From Gliomastix tumulicola (taxonomy: Eukaryota > Ascomycota > Sordariomycetes > Hypocreales > Bionectriaceae), in assembly GCA_001599755.1 (NCBI GenBank), contig BCHX01000004.1, positions 2,666,001-2,730,000 of the forward strand: a stretch of 64,000 bases of DNA, written 5' to 3'. Made by a program: the position numbers and the translations under genes. Shown here piece by piece: positions 9,614-20,236 of this stretch. Every line of letters starts with the position of its first letter. Within the stretch, counting starts at the first letter, position 1. The notes beneath the pieces were generated by a model. The model searched no databases. It saw nothing but the letters and a program-made list of their open reading frames with translations, and had not been told where the DNA came from.

Positions 9614-10957
9614 ATGGCTGCTCCATCTGCGTTTGGAGGGCTCGACCTCTCCATCATCGGCCTCGGGACGCAGTACCCGCCCTATGACCTGCAGCCGAGC
9701 GCGCTGAACACCATCGCCGACAAGTTCTACCCGGAGACCGAGGCCATGGGCAAGGTGCTCAAGGTCAACACGTTCACAGGCATCGAGACGCGCTCCTCCG
9801 TCGGCACGCCTGACCACCCGCTCGTCAACCAGCCCAAGGCCCCCTCCATCGAGGATGTGCACAAGATCTTCATCAGCGACGGCGTGCCGCTGGCCGTCAA
9901 GGCTGCGCGCAAGGCCATCAACGAGGCCAGGATCGACCTCAAGAGCATCACGCACATCGTGTCCACCACGTGCACGGACAGCGCGAACCCGGGCTTCGAC
10001 CACTACGTCGCCAAGGGCCTCGGGATCACGCACAGGGTCGAGAAGGTGCTCCTGCACGGCGTCGGCTGCAGCGGCGGGCTCGCGGCGATGCGCACGGGCG
10101 CCAACCTCGCGCTGGGCCACAAGGCGCGGGGCATCCCGGCGCGCGTGCTCTGCGTGGCCCTCGAGGTGTCGACGACGCTCGTCCGCAGCGAGCTCGACTC
10201 GATCCACGAGCTGCAGGAGACGCGCATCGGGGCGTGCCTCTTCTCCGACTGCGCGAGCGCCGTGGTCCTCAGCAACGGCCTCGGCGACCCCGTCGACCCG
10301 GTCTACGACCTGCTCGGCTGGGACCACCGCATCATCCCGGACACGGAGGAGGACCTCGGCTTCGACGTCCACCCGCTCGGCTGGAAGGTCATACTCACGC
10401 CCAAGGTGCCCAAGGTCGCCTCCGAGATCGTCCGCCCGGCCTTTGACGACCTCCTCGCCCAGCTGCCCAACCTCCCCGCCGGCTGCCGCGAGCCGTCCGA
10501 CTTCGACTGGGCCATGCACCCGGGCGGCTCCTCCATCCTCGCGGGCGTCGAGCGCGCCATGGGCTACTCCGACATGCACCAGCGCGCCAGCTACATGACG
10601 TACATGCAGCACGGCAACTCGAGCTCCGCCACCATCTTCTCCGTCATGGACCGCCTGCGCACCAAGGAGATGGACGCCATGGCCCCCGGGGGCCGCGTCC
10701 GCGAGCACGTCGTCGGCTGCGCCTTCGGCCCGGGCATCGCCGTCGAGATCTGCATGCTGAAGCGCAACCTGCAGCACGGGACGAAGCTCATCGCGCTCCA
10801 GACCCCGCCCGAGACGGATAGCGAGTCCGGCGGCGATATCGGGGACGGCGATGAGTCTGTTAGCGACGAGTCCTTCAACAATAACAGCAGCGAGGGGCTG
10901 GGTCAGCAGGATAGCCAGTTTGTCCAGGACGCGCTTCAGCAGCTCGACTTGGACTAA
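9614..10957 (+). CDS. Fungal type III polyketide synthase (chalcone synthase fold)
   Basis: The intronless frame encodes 447 aa. The thiolase-fold catalytic triad is complete: Cys152 in HGVGCSGGLAAMR, His302 in DWAMHPGGSSILAG and Asn335 in MQHGNSSSATIF. The Asn is followed by FSVMDRL, and GCAFGPGIAVE gives the family's C-terminal GFGPG-like loop. This matches homodimeric fungal type III PKSs such as Neurospora ORAS, which condense a fatty acyl-CoA with malonyl-CoA to alkylresorcylic acids or pyrones in the cytosol. Beyond the core, about 50 residues form an acidic, Ser/Asn/Gln-rich tail (from about residue 398). The starter unit and product cannot be read from sequence. No other biosynthetic gene lies within 3 kb on either side; the nearest plausible partner is the zinc-cluster regulator at 14.7 kb. 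Confidence 0.93.
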   Translation: MAAPSAFGGLDLSIIGLGTQYPPYDLQPSALNTIADKFYPETEAMGKVLKVNTFTGIETRSSVGTPDHPLVNQPKAPSIEDVHKIFISDGVPLAVKAARKAINEARIDLKSITHIVSTTCTDSANPGFDHYVAKGLGITHRVEKVLLHGVGCSGGLAAMRTGANLALGHKARGIPARVLCVALEVSTTLVRSELDSIHELQETRIGACLFSDCASAVVLSNGLGDPVDPVYDLLGWDHRIIPDTEEDLGFDVHPLGWKVILTPKVPKVASEIVRPAFDDLLAQLPNLPAGCREPSDFDWAMHPGGSSILAGVERAMGYSDMHQRASYMTYMQHGNSSSATIFSVMDRLRTKEMDAMAPGGRVREHVVGCAFGPGIAVEICMLKRNLQHGTKLIALQTPPETDSESGGDIGDGDESVSDESFNNNSSEGLGQQDSQFVQDALQQLDLD

Positions 10958-13900
10958 CTTCATCTGCCCCAAATTTCACCTTCGCCATTCAAACATAAAT
11001 ACACACACACACACACACACACGCCACATCTACATATATCGAAGCAACAACGAACATCTATCGAACCAGACCTCGAATTTCAACCCTCTATACGATACGA
11101 CGGTATACGACAGAGGCTTTCTCGATCAACCCCCCCAGGAGAGGGAAAAACGCTGTACAGGGATGAATGAATAGGGTGTCTAGGAGTTCTAAGCGGGGAG
11201 GAAACTGGGCAAAAACGAGAGGTTGGCCGCTCTTTTCTTTCATCCTGATTAATTTTCTGGAGGCGGGGTTTGGGAACGAAGCTCATGACATGAAGCGTTG
11301 TATTTTTTTTCCCTTTCTTTCTCACAGGCCCTTGATTTTTTTCTTCCGTTGTAGACGGGCCATAGACCATGGGGCGGAATTCTGTTTTTACACACCTCGC
11401 ATATTTCCTTCTTGCGATCCTTGGTCTGCTTCTCGGGTGGCTTTTTTGCTCTTATTGCTGCCTATAACGTTGTTTACTACTTAGTAGTTGTTTGTTCAAC
11501 ATCATATCTATCTAGGGTACGCAGATGATATCCGGTTCTCGCAAAAACGCAAGGATCAACACCATCGAAGACGATCACACTTGACCTTGCAGGCCTGTGC
11601 CGTAGATAATTCAAGTGAAGGCACTATCAGGGGATCGTTGTCGTTGTAGGATTTCCCGAAGATCGATCTGATGCCCGTTCTATCGGGTGCTTGATCTATA
11701 GCCAGCCCTTTTCGCTACTCTCGCAGCAAGACGGAGCGGCTGCCGAGTTCTCAAACAGACTTTTAGCAATGCGATAACTGAACTTCAGCCTATGACAGGG
11801 TAGGTAGGTAGCATGTAGACCAGGTAGCATGTTCGTTAGCATTGTGAATATTGTTTCTTCCCTCTACCTGGCTGAACCTGATGAGGTAGATGTGTGTGGT
11901 GTAAGTAGGCGGCCTACCCTACGCCCCGATTTGACAATATCAGCTGAATGCTCTCTGGGAACAAGACGCAGTCTGACTTTAGGAGAAGGAGTGAAGTCTC
12001 ACTCGAGAGTTAAATTGAGCCAATGTGTAGTAGGTTCAGAGGCCGAATAAGATTGGTGTGGCTGCGGTATTGACGTTAATAGCATCACGAGACCAGAATC
12101 ACACTATCCGCCACATGTAGTATGCATATCTAGTCCTACAGACATCATGTAGCGGGAAAGATCTTCTGATGGATGTATCAGGACATACTGTCTATCCATG
12201 TCTAATCCGTGGAGAGTCGTCCTATTAATATCCCCGGGGGATATGCATGGCGTTGCGGCTCATTAGACGATCGACTTGCCCTAACGAGCCGACGATAAGG
12301 AGTCGGCTGTTTTGAGGAATGGCCGACTGTTCCTTGAAGGGCTAGATTGACGTCACCTGCGATTCGATGTGTTGTCTCTATTGCCATCCTGTCGTCAGGT
12401 CAGCCTCACCTAATCCCCCAACCCGCTTACCCCAATCTCCGATCCGTGCGCAACAATGAATATGACAATCGGCGCGGCTGAGTTGCATCCCACCTGAAAC
12501 CCACCCACCTGCACTCTGATATCAAGACAATGTAAATACAATGTGATACGCCGCTTGCCGTTTTCCGATGTTGCGTTGCACCCGAGTCGGACTCGGCGTG
12601 GGTCCCATATATATATGTTCCGGACCGGATGTTACACCGGACAACCGGTCAGAAACAAAAGCCCAGAGGATTTGCTATTTTTGCTTCCCACCACCCCCAT
12701 GGAGAAACGGAGAAATGGGGGAATTCTAGAATGCTGATAAGCAGGGCCTGCGATTGGCACACGCGGTCCTGCAATTGCTCAATCAATCAATCAATGCCTT
12801 GCCGATCACCCTTGAAGCGGTGGGGTGGGCACAGTCTGACCAGACCACGCCAGAATGCGACCCTACTGGGCCAGCCATCCCGCCTGAAACGGTTGATCTG
12901 CACAGCGTCTCGAGGATTTCAGCTGGGAAGAACCTCCTTTTCGGAGAAAAAGCAACGAGGACAAGCTTGACAGCGGTGAAATCTATTCCCTAGTCACCAC
13001 CCCCCGCCAAGCGCGAGACATTCGCAGAGGACAGCTGCTTCAGGAAGCTGGCTAACCAATCATCGACTGATCCTCCCTCCTCGCCGTCCATGAGGCGGCT
13101 TTTGGGCATGGGCAGTTGCGCGTTTTCGGCAACGTCTGTGGCCATCCAAGGCCCCGCCGCCACCGCTTCTTCTTATCTGCACGTCACTCCTATAAGGCCA
13201 ACTATTAGGCCTGCGTTGAAGCGCAATAACGTTGAAGCTCTCGTGGCCACGGGGGACAAGACCAGGTCCTCTGCCCGGGGGTTCCAGCGCCTTGATTGCC
13301 ATCCATGCTCATGAGCACGTGGGTCATCCTTAACCGAGCTGCCAGAAGAGATGTGTGTCATAAGAATGCCAGTCCTCTGTGGGGGAAGGTAGAGGGCTAC
13401 GGAGAGTCCCGACGCGGCACGTGAAGGAGGGTAAGGGGAGGCGGTCATCGATCGCGAACGAGTGACGCTTTGACTCATGGCTGTCACTGTGATGGCACCG
13501 AGCTGGTGGTTTGATGTCTGTGCCAGGCAGTGGCAGTTGCATAAGAGTAGCCTAGCGTGGATCGTCAGCAAGCGAGCAAGGAAATTGAGAGTCTCAGAGT
13601 CTCCAGGGATTAGATCTTGATAGGACGCGCGGTGGTCATACCTGGAGATATGGTCAAATTTATTTGTACGAGATATTAGTATGCCGTATGCATCATGTAT
13701 CAGCGGCAGGTTTTGCTCATGACCAAAAGACAAAACAAAACAAAGGATCCTTTTGCTGCCACACCACGGAGGGGGCCGGTCCCCATCGAAAACGCGACGC
13801 CAGAGGAGTAATCGTGCATGGCATGCATGCCGACTGACAACTAGAAACTGGCGATTTTGCGCGGGCGGACGGTCTACTTCCCATCTAAGCGCGGGGAGCA

Positions 13901-14590
13901 GAGCAGGGGTTTGCCGAGTGGTCTGCCCAAAGGAGGAAGTCGTCTAAAAAGCTTGAGACTTGCGGGTGCCGTTCTGCACGTTTTAAAAATGGATTTTGGG
14001 GCCTTTGGTGCGGCTGGTGTCTCTGGCTGCCATGGGCTCCCATGCCTCCCCCTTGGGCTGCTGAAAAGGTAGGGCTGCACCCATCCCTCATCCCTAGGAG
14101 AGGCTCCCCCTCCTCCCCAGTGGTTGACCAGATGTGCGCCATGTTGCTGTCTGTCTGACTGACCAGGGGTGGCGACGGCCAAGGACAGCCGGTAGTTAGT
14201 TGAAGGAAGCGCGTCGCTGATCAGATCAGGAGCTCGCTGGGCTTAGCCTCCCCTCCAAGCGCGGGTGCAGAGATAATAAAAAAAAATTCGAAAGATAGCG
14301 GAGATGAAGCTTGCCCTCCTTGATGCAAGCTGCAGGAGGGTTAAATTGACGTCGTCGGCTTGCTTGCTGGTGTGCTGCTGGCGGTGGTGCCGGCTCTCTG
14401 CTGTTGGGAACTTTTAATATACCTTACCTTGCCTGGCCTCACACCTCCTTGCCCAGGTTGGGTTGGGATTATTATAGTCCTGTACGAGGCGCCCAAAGCC
14501 CTTGACGCCGCTTTGTCCTTTGTCCTTTGTAGTTAGTTCACTCTTGTCGCTTCGATCCATCCCTCCGTCCTACTAATACAGAGGTCCTCC
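10958..14590. other. 3.6-kb gene-free region
   Basis: It starts with the 3' UTR of the PKS gene, which includes an (AC)n tract. No frame with family-like content is found. The stretch from about 11.5 to 12.6 kb is lower in GC and contains short repeats of GGTAGGTAG and GTAGCATG near 11800-11835. I see no tRNA, transposase frame or terminal repeats. Confidence 0.4.
11001..11022. repeat. (AC)11 microsatellite
   Basis: Eleven perfect AC dinucleotides lie 44 bp after the type III PKS stop codon, in its probable 3' UTR. Confidence 0.95.
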
Positions 14591-14743
14591 ATGGACCGCC
14601 CGATGCCCTCGAACCGCCGCTTTCCCCATCGCATCGTTGGGCTCGAGGTGACGGCAAAGCTGGCTCGACAAGCTGGCTCCCGACTCTCGACGTCCAACTC
14701 CGACAACCAGCCGCCGCCGCCGCCGCGTCAGGGCAGGGCCTAG
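14591..14743 (+). other. Upstream ORF of 50 codons before the zinc-cluster regulator
   Basis: An ATG at 14591 (MDRPMPSNRRFPHR...) opens a frame that ends at TAG 14741-14743, two bases before the ATG of the main reading frame, and contains a CCG-encoded Pro run. It is either a uORF or part of an unresolved first exon. The obvious donor at 14648 spliced to the TAG acceptor gives the wrong frame. Confidence 0.4.
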
Positions 14744-14745
14744 GA

Positions 14746-17700
14746 ATGCAAAGGTACTACGCATACGGCCCTCGTTCAGGCGTTGCTGGAGCCGGCGTTG
14801 CTGGCGTTGAAGGACTCGGGCGTGTCTCGGGAGGCGAGTTCGGTGCCATGAACGGCCTGGACCTGCCCGAGACAAAGACAGAAGCGTCGCCCGTCACGTG
14901 GCCTGGGCTTGGATTCGAGCTGGGGGAAGGTGCGGCGGTCGGCGGTGCAGGGCCCGCATTCGCACTGGGTCGAGCTGAGCTGGCCCCGGACGCCACTGGC
15001 AGCGCTACCGTTAGTGCTGTCAGCACCATCTCAGGCGCTGTCGGTGCGACGGGCAGGCGCCCTGCCAGCGCCGCAGCCACTGGAAGCCCCCCCCGTCAGC
15101 TCTCGCACAGTGCAGGGCGGCCCTACACTCCTCTCCCGCACGCGCTCGCCCATCCTCACCCTCATTCTTTCCCTCGCTCTCTCCCGCCGCGGTCCTCAGC
15201 GTCGTCCGCAGCTTTCCCCGACCCAGATGGCCAGCACGTCATGGAGCAAATTGAGACACAGGCGACGGACTTGCGCTACCTCGCCCAGGGCACCGTGCCC
15301 CTGAGCGACACGGCGTCAGCGTACGAGACACCGCAGCCGCATGCGAGTCCTGGTTCCGCATCTGTCGGAGACAATTCCGCGCCTCCCACCGTCGCAGGGT
15401 CCAACATGCAGCACAATCACAGCCATCACGACGCTGGTGTTGGCGGCGTCGGTGAAAGTACCAATCCTAACAAGAGGAAATCCGTCGACGATGGCGGCGC
15501 TGGCGCAAAGCAGACGAGGAGCAAGCGAAATCGCGTAAGGACAGGCCCTACCCCGAATGCGCTCGGTGCGACGGTTGGGCGCACACAACCAAGTCATTTT
15601 TCTCTGCTGACATATTCCGCGCTGGGCTCACGCCATCAGTACATCTCTATCGCATGGTCAGTACTAGCACCCATCTCGCACAGAAATCCCAATCCATCAT
15701 CATTTCAGGTGGCCGCTACCCACCGTGCCCTCCCTGTCTCGACTGGGCGAGTGTCTCGGCGCTGGCACGGCCCTGCAGCCACCAACAGACCATAGCTGAT
15801 GGTTTCTTCGCTAGTAACGAGTGCAAGCGGCGGAAGATTAAATGCAATGGAGAGACCCCGTGCCAAAGATGTGGCAACCTCAATCTCGCCTGCCTCTACG
15901 CGCCGAATTGCTGTTCCAGCAACTTCAAGGAGTCCGACGACTTCAAGCAAGTCACGACCCAGCTCAGTCGCCTGCAGGACGAGGTCAGTTGGCTGAACCA
16001 AACCGTCAAGGCTCTCCAGGCTGAGCCCTCCCGCACGTCGTCGTCTGCTCCCGTCCCGGATCGGGTCCCGCCGTCTGTGTCACTGTCGCACGGCCTTGGG
16101 TCGATCCAGCAGGCGCCCACACGGAGTGGGCCGTTCAGAGGCCCGACCAGTATGGCTTTCAGCCTGGACGTGGCCAATGCCACCATCTCGAATATGGGCT
16201 ACAGAGGCCTCTCGGACAGCGACGAACAAAGTCAACAGACATCAATCGATGGAGGCCCGCTCCTCGGAGATAGGACCGGCTTTGCCGACCCGTTGTTCGA
16301 CTTCGATAAGGACGAGATGGTTCGGTTATGTCGCCTCCACGAGGAGGAGGTGGGCATCATGTATCCGGTTCTCGACATCCAGGTCGTCATCTCCCACGCG
16401 AAGAGTCTGTCGTCCGTGATAGACTCGCTGCAAGGCCAACGACCCATGGAACCTTTCAACGACAACAAGACCTTACAGCTGAAGATTATCATGTGCTGCG
16501 CTCTCGTGGTGGAAGAGCATGCACATAGCGAAAAGGCCCTGAAGCTCTACAATAGTATGGAATCGGTACTCAACCGCAAGCTGATGGTGGAGCCGAGCAG
16601 TGTCGAGACTCTGCCACTGCTAGCCCTGCTTGCCGGTTATCATTTCCTCTCCAACGACGAGATCCTGGCATGGAGGCATATTGGTCAGCTCGCTCGGCTT
16701 TGTCTCGAGCTTGGGATTCATCAGAAGACGGGGCTTATGCGCATCCAAAGTGAGGAGGAGCGGAAGAATGCCCTCGTGAGCTTCTGGACGGCGTATATCC
16801 TGGACAGGCGGTGGGCTTTCGGTGCCGGCCTACCATATGTCTTCCAAGACGATGGGATTGACCCTCAACTGCCACTGCCGGTATGCTGTGACAGATGTAT
16901 GGCCTAAGATTACACCAAGTTGCTGACATCAAGATAGGACGAGCACCCCTTCCTCGTGGCGATGGTTACATACTCGAAACTCTGTGCGAAAGTCTGGCGA
17001 CAAGTGACACATTTCGGACCGATCTTGGCTCGCGAGCTGCGCCACGAGGAAATCGAGCGTCTGGACCAGGAGATCCTTCAGTGGTACGAGAGTGTCCCAG
17101 AAGACGTGAAAGTCCGAAATTGGAACAAGGAAAGGCACATTACGTCGACCCCATCATATAATCTACAGCGCCTGCGGATATGGACGTATTTGCGGCTCAA
17201 TCAGGTACGATGAACTGCGTACATGTTTGTGCATGTCAGGCTGACAATAGTGGTGGTAGATCCGAATCTGGCTATATACCCCCGTCCTCCATAGCGCAAC
17301 GAGCATCATGGCGAATCCATTTCAAGCGCAACAGGCCGTCGATCTCGCCAAAGATACTATTAGGTATCTCAACTTCCTTAACACAACGACGAATTTATAT
17401 CGGAGGATCCAGGTGTTCTACCACCAGTTCCTCACCTCTGCCATCTCGGTGGTATTTCTCGCCTCTGTCCATGCGCCGGTGCGATTCAGTGCAGTCTGCC
17501 GAGAGGAGTTCTACCTGGCGCTCGAGCTCGTCAAAGACCTGTCGGCCAAGAGCTGGGTGTCAAAGCGCGTGTGGCGGACAATCCGGTCCCTCAAGGATGT
17601 GGCGCCGCGATTCGGACTCAACCCGGACGACGATCCTCACTCGACGGCCGCGCTTGGGATGATAGGACTGGCGAGGGGGCATGTGGATAATGGCAACGCA

Positions 17701-17964
17701 GATACCCATCCGTCATATCCTCGGCCGTCGATCCCCGACAACCAGGCATATCCGGGATCGCAAGTGGACCAGAACGGGGTCCTGATCCAAAGCGAGATGT
17801 CCCGTATCTTCGAGGGCTATGTTGGGCTGAACGGCGTGCAGCCGTTGGCGGGCGAGGAAGAGCGACCATCAAATGGCTCCGAGCTACCAAGTCCCCAGTC
17901 TGCAGGCGGTGTCCGTGGCGGTGCTGACGGCACTGTTTTTCCTCAGCTGAGAGAGATGTATTAA
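14746..17964 (+). CDS. Zn2Cys6 transcription factor with fungal-specific regulatory domain
   Basis: Five exons, 14746-15534, 15640-15656, 15815-16880, 16938-17204 and 17260-17964, encode 947 aa. The binuclear zinc cluster is C269-x2-C272-x6-C279-x5-C285-x2-C288-x6-C295, a canonical spacing. It exists only if the 17-nt exon 2, which gives YISIA and two bases of the first Cys codon, is included. A probable coiled-coil linker follows (QLSRLQDEVSWLNQTVKALQ). The Fungal_trans domain (PF04082 type) spans about residues 400-700, with GYHFLSNDEILAWRHIGQLARLCLELG and FWTAYILDRRWAFGAGLP. It should act in the nucleus on CGG-containing sites. The cluster lies unusually far from the N-terminus, after 268 Ser/Gly/Pro-rich residues. 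Target genes are unknown; the type III PKS 3.8 kb upstream is only a neighbour. Confidence 0.88.
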
Positions 17965-18242
17965 TGTTGAGATGCCGAGATGAAGTGAATCTGGAGGGAT
18001 TTGGGAGAAAAAAGGAGCTGGACGGAGTTTTGCTCTTTATATACGGTGGAACTAATGATGATACCTACTAGGGAAAATTATGTATAAAGCATCTTATACA
18101 CTACCTAACATATGGACCACCGACACTTGATGACTGTCTCCAAAGGCGCCTACGGCCATCCCAAGCCTCCTACCTGTATGATGAGCTGAATCAGTAGCTA
18201 AGCAATGCATGGCCTAAGAGGCTGGACTACAAACGGGGGCTT
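17965..18242. other. Convergent intergenic region
   Basis: 278 bp between two stop codons, AT-rich after 18030. Probably 3' UTRs only. Confidence 0.4.
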
Positions 18243-18779
18243 TTAGTCAGAGTCGTCGGTGTCCGCGACGTACTCATCTGACCGGATCCTTGTGAACTGA
18301 TCTTGCTCTTCATCCTCGAAGGCCCTCTGCTGCTCACCCCAGTAGGGCTGGAGCACACCATCCCAAGTGACAGAAAGCCTTGCTTCATCCAGATAGCCGT
18401 CCTCGGCCAAGGCATTACAAGCGTCCTTGACAAAGTTCTGACAGTTCTCACCCCTATTGTAGCGAGGAATCCGCGTTGCTCTGATGATTCGGCCGATCCT
18501 GGGAAGCGCCCCCCTGGGAACGCGACCCAACGGTAGCAGAACGATGTTGCGACGCGAGCTGTTCGGGCTATCGTAAATCTGTCTCACAGAGAAAGAGCGG
18601 TTCCAAGTCCTCTGGGTGGCCTCGTGGGTGGTCCAGTGATCGGTCGCCTCGTCGTGGATGGACAGCGCCCAGTGGTATAGGCGTCCTGCGTAGGGTCGGT
18701 AGACGGCAACGAAGAGGGTCGCCTAGAGCTCCTCTTGCTGCCGGCTCCCGCCGACCGAGTTCTTCGAACCACTGCCCAT
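18243..18779 (-). CDS. DUF6540-like permuted papain-fold protein, possibly broken by an in-frame TAG
   Basis: The well-supported coding segment is 18722-18243 (160 codons including the stop). It begins ATLFVAVYRPYAGRLYHWALS and contains GENCQNFVKDACNAL, then ends in an acidic tail. The spaced YHWAL and NCQNFV motifs match the His and Cys boxes of the fungal DUF6540 family, which resembles LRAT/NlpC-P60 cysteine-protease folds; the activity is unknown. The frame is preceded immediately by TAG (18725-18723). Before that lies an 18-codon frame from the only nearby in-frame ATG, at 18779 (MGSGSKNSVGGSRQQEEL). CTCTAG could be a splice acceptor, but the only donor that keeps the frame gives a 33-nt intron, shorter than any other in the window. 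A nonsense change (for example CAG to TAG) is the simplest reading. The 5' structure is unresolved. Confidence 0.55.
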
Positions 18780-20236
18780 TTGTCCGTTCTCGTCGGGCTC
18801 GAGGCACTTAGTATCGCTGGGACTTGGGTGTGTAATGTCGGGATACTCGGCAGCTTTAGAGGTTGAGGGATCGCTTATCTGAGAGGTGAGTGTAGATGGA
18901 TGCGCCCCAAGAAGAGTGAAACAAGTATGAATGGACTTGATGACGCCGAGCCGTCGAACGGAGAGTTTCTGTGTCGGATCCTTCGACAATCGTCCTGGAC
19001 AGAGAAAAGGCCGGACAAGAAAGAATTTAGCGAGTGGTCGAGACTGGATGATACCATTCGGCTTGCAAAGTGAAGCTAATTATCTCACACACTTTGCTGT
19101 GAGTAGAGGTCTAAGAGGAGGCGAATGTCTTTAAATAAGGATCAACTATGATAGGAGAGACCATTCAGATATGTTTGGTCCAAACAGGACCACAAGCGGA
19201 AGATTGGGTTGGGAGAAGAAGTCAAGCGTGATTGAGCCCACAAAGACGGCTTTCGTGAAGATGTTTGATAGTTTGCTTTCGACTTGGTTTGATTAAGGGC
19301 CACAAATTTGGGACCGTTGGGATAAGTTCTCTTTCCGACTAACAACTAGGAGAGGTTGAATATTAAGCCATTAGCCCAGTAACCCATGCCTGTCATCCAC
19401 TTCATAAGATGCTACGTCTTGACGCTGCTTGTCAGCGGTCCAAACTTGGAGTAAATATTATCTATGGACCACTGGTTCTCATGATCATTCCAAGCGATGG
19501 GTCGATCTTTGCTAACCGATGGTGTGGTAGAGTGTCAATATGGAATCACGATTCTCGAACCTCCAAACATAGACGAACTTTATGAATTTGGACGACTGGT
19601 CGTGCGACCCCGAGAGCAAATTGAAGACAGAAGGCTTCATGTATCAGCCAGTGCTTACTTCCCTAATCTGCTCCCGGTTCGCGAGCTGGCCAATAGAAGG
19701 TAGGAAGAGCCATGCCCATTGCAGTTGGCACGGTGGTCTTCATAACGGTGGCGTTTCATGATATGGGATAAACCAACGCACTCGAGACCATGAATGAACT
19801 AGCATGAGAATCTATTCAACTCAGGTCGGCATCGATCCTTTTGGAACAGGATGAGCTCGTCCGACTTACCAAGTTGCCCTGGAGGAGTTATTCGTGACGT
19901 GGGAGGTGCTTATTGACCAGGCCTGGATATTGGATCATAGCATATGCTTCTAGCTAGTAAAGAAAGGTTAAATACATGGCCAAAGACATATTATGCAAGT
20001 GTATAATACGGCCTGTGATTCCTGAATATCCCGAGAATGCAACGCTGCTGGTTCCGTGTGAAACGGTGCATCAGAGGTGGAGCCACCGTTAATAACGAAG
20101 GATCTTGGAGGTCTCGACAATGGTGCGACGTTCTCCTCCAACTGGACTAATAATTCTTTTCGTTGCATTGATTTTATCTAGTCGGCATTTCATCATCGAA
20201 AGAGCCTGTGACGCCGTGCAGCTTGAGCCTGACACG
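18780..20236. other. 1.46-kb intergenic region, AT-richer than surroundings
   Basis: It separates a minus-strand gene from the permease start. It holds only short frames, the longest a 68-codon plus frame at 19497-19703 with no recognisable content. The base composition shifts toward A/T between 19.0 and 20.1 kb. I see no terminal repeats. Confidence 0.4.

Noticed and set aside
9572..10972. 466-codon open frame antisense to the type III PKS
   Set aside because: It mirrors a GC3-rich gene. The product is a low-complexity Ala/Val/Asp/Arg string with no family features, and the sense strand has a complete catalytic triad.
13173..13733. 186-codon minus-strand frame
   Set aside because: No domain, no splice partner and no composition signal.
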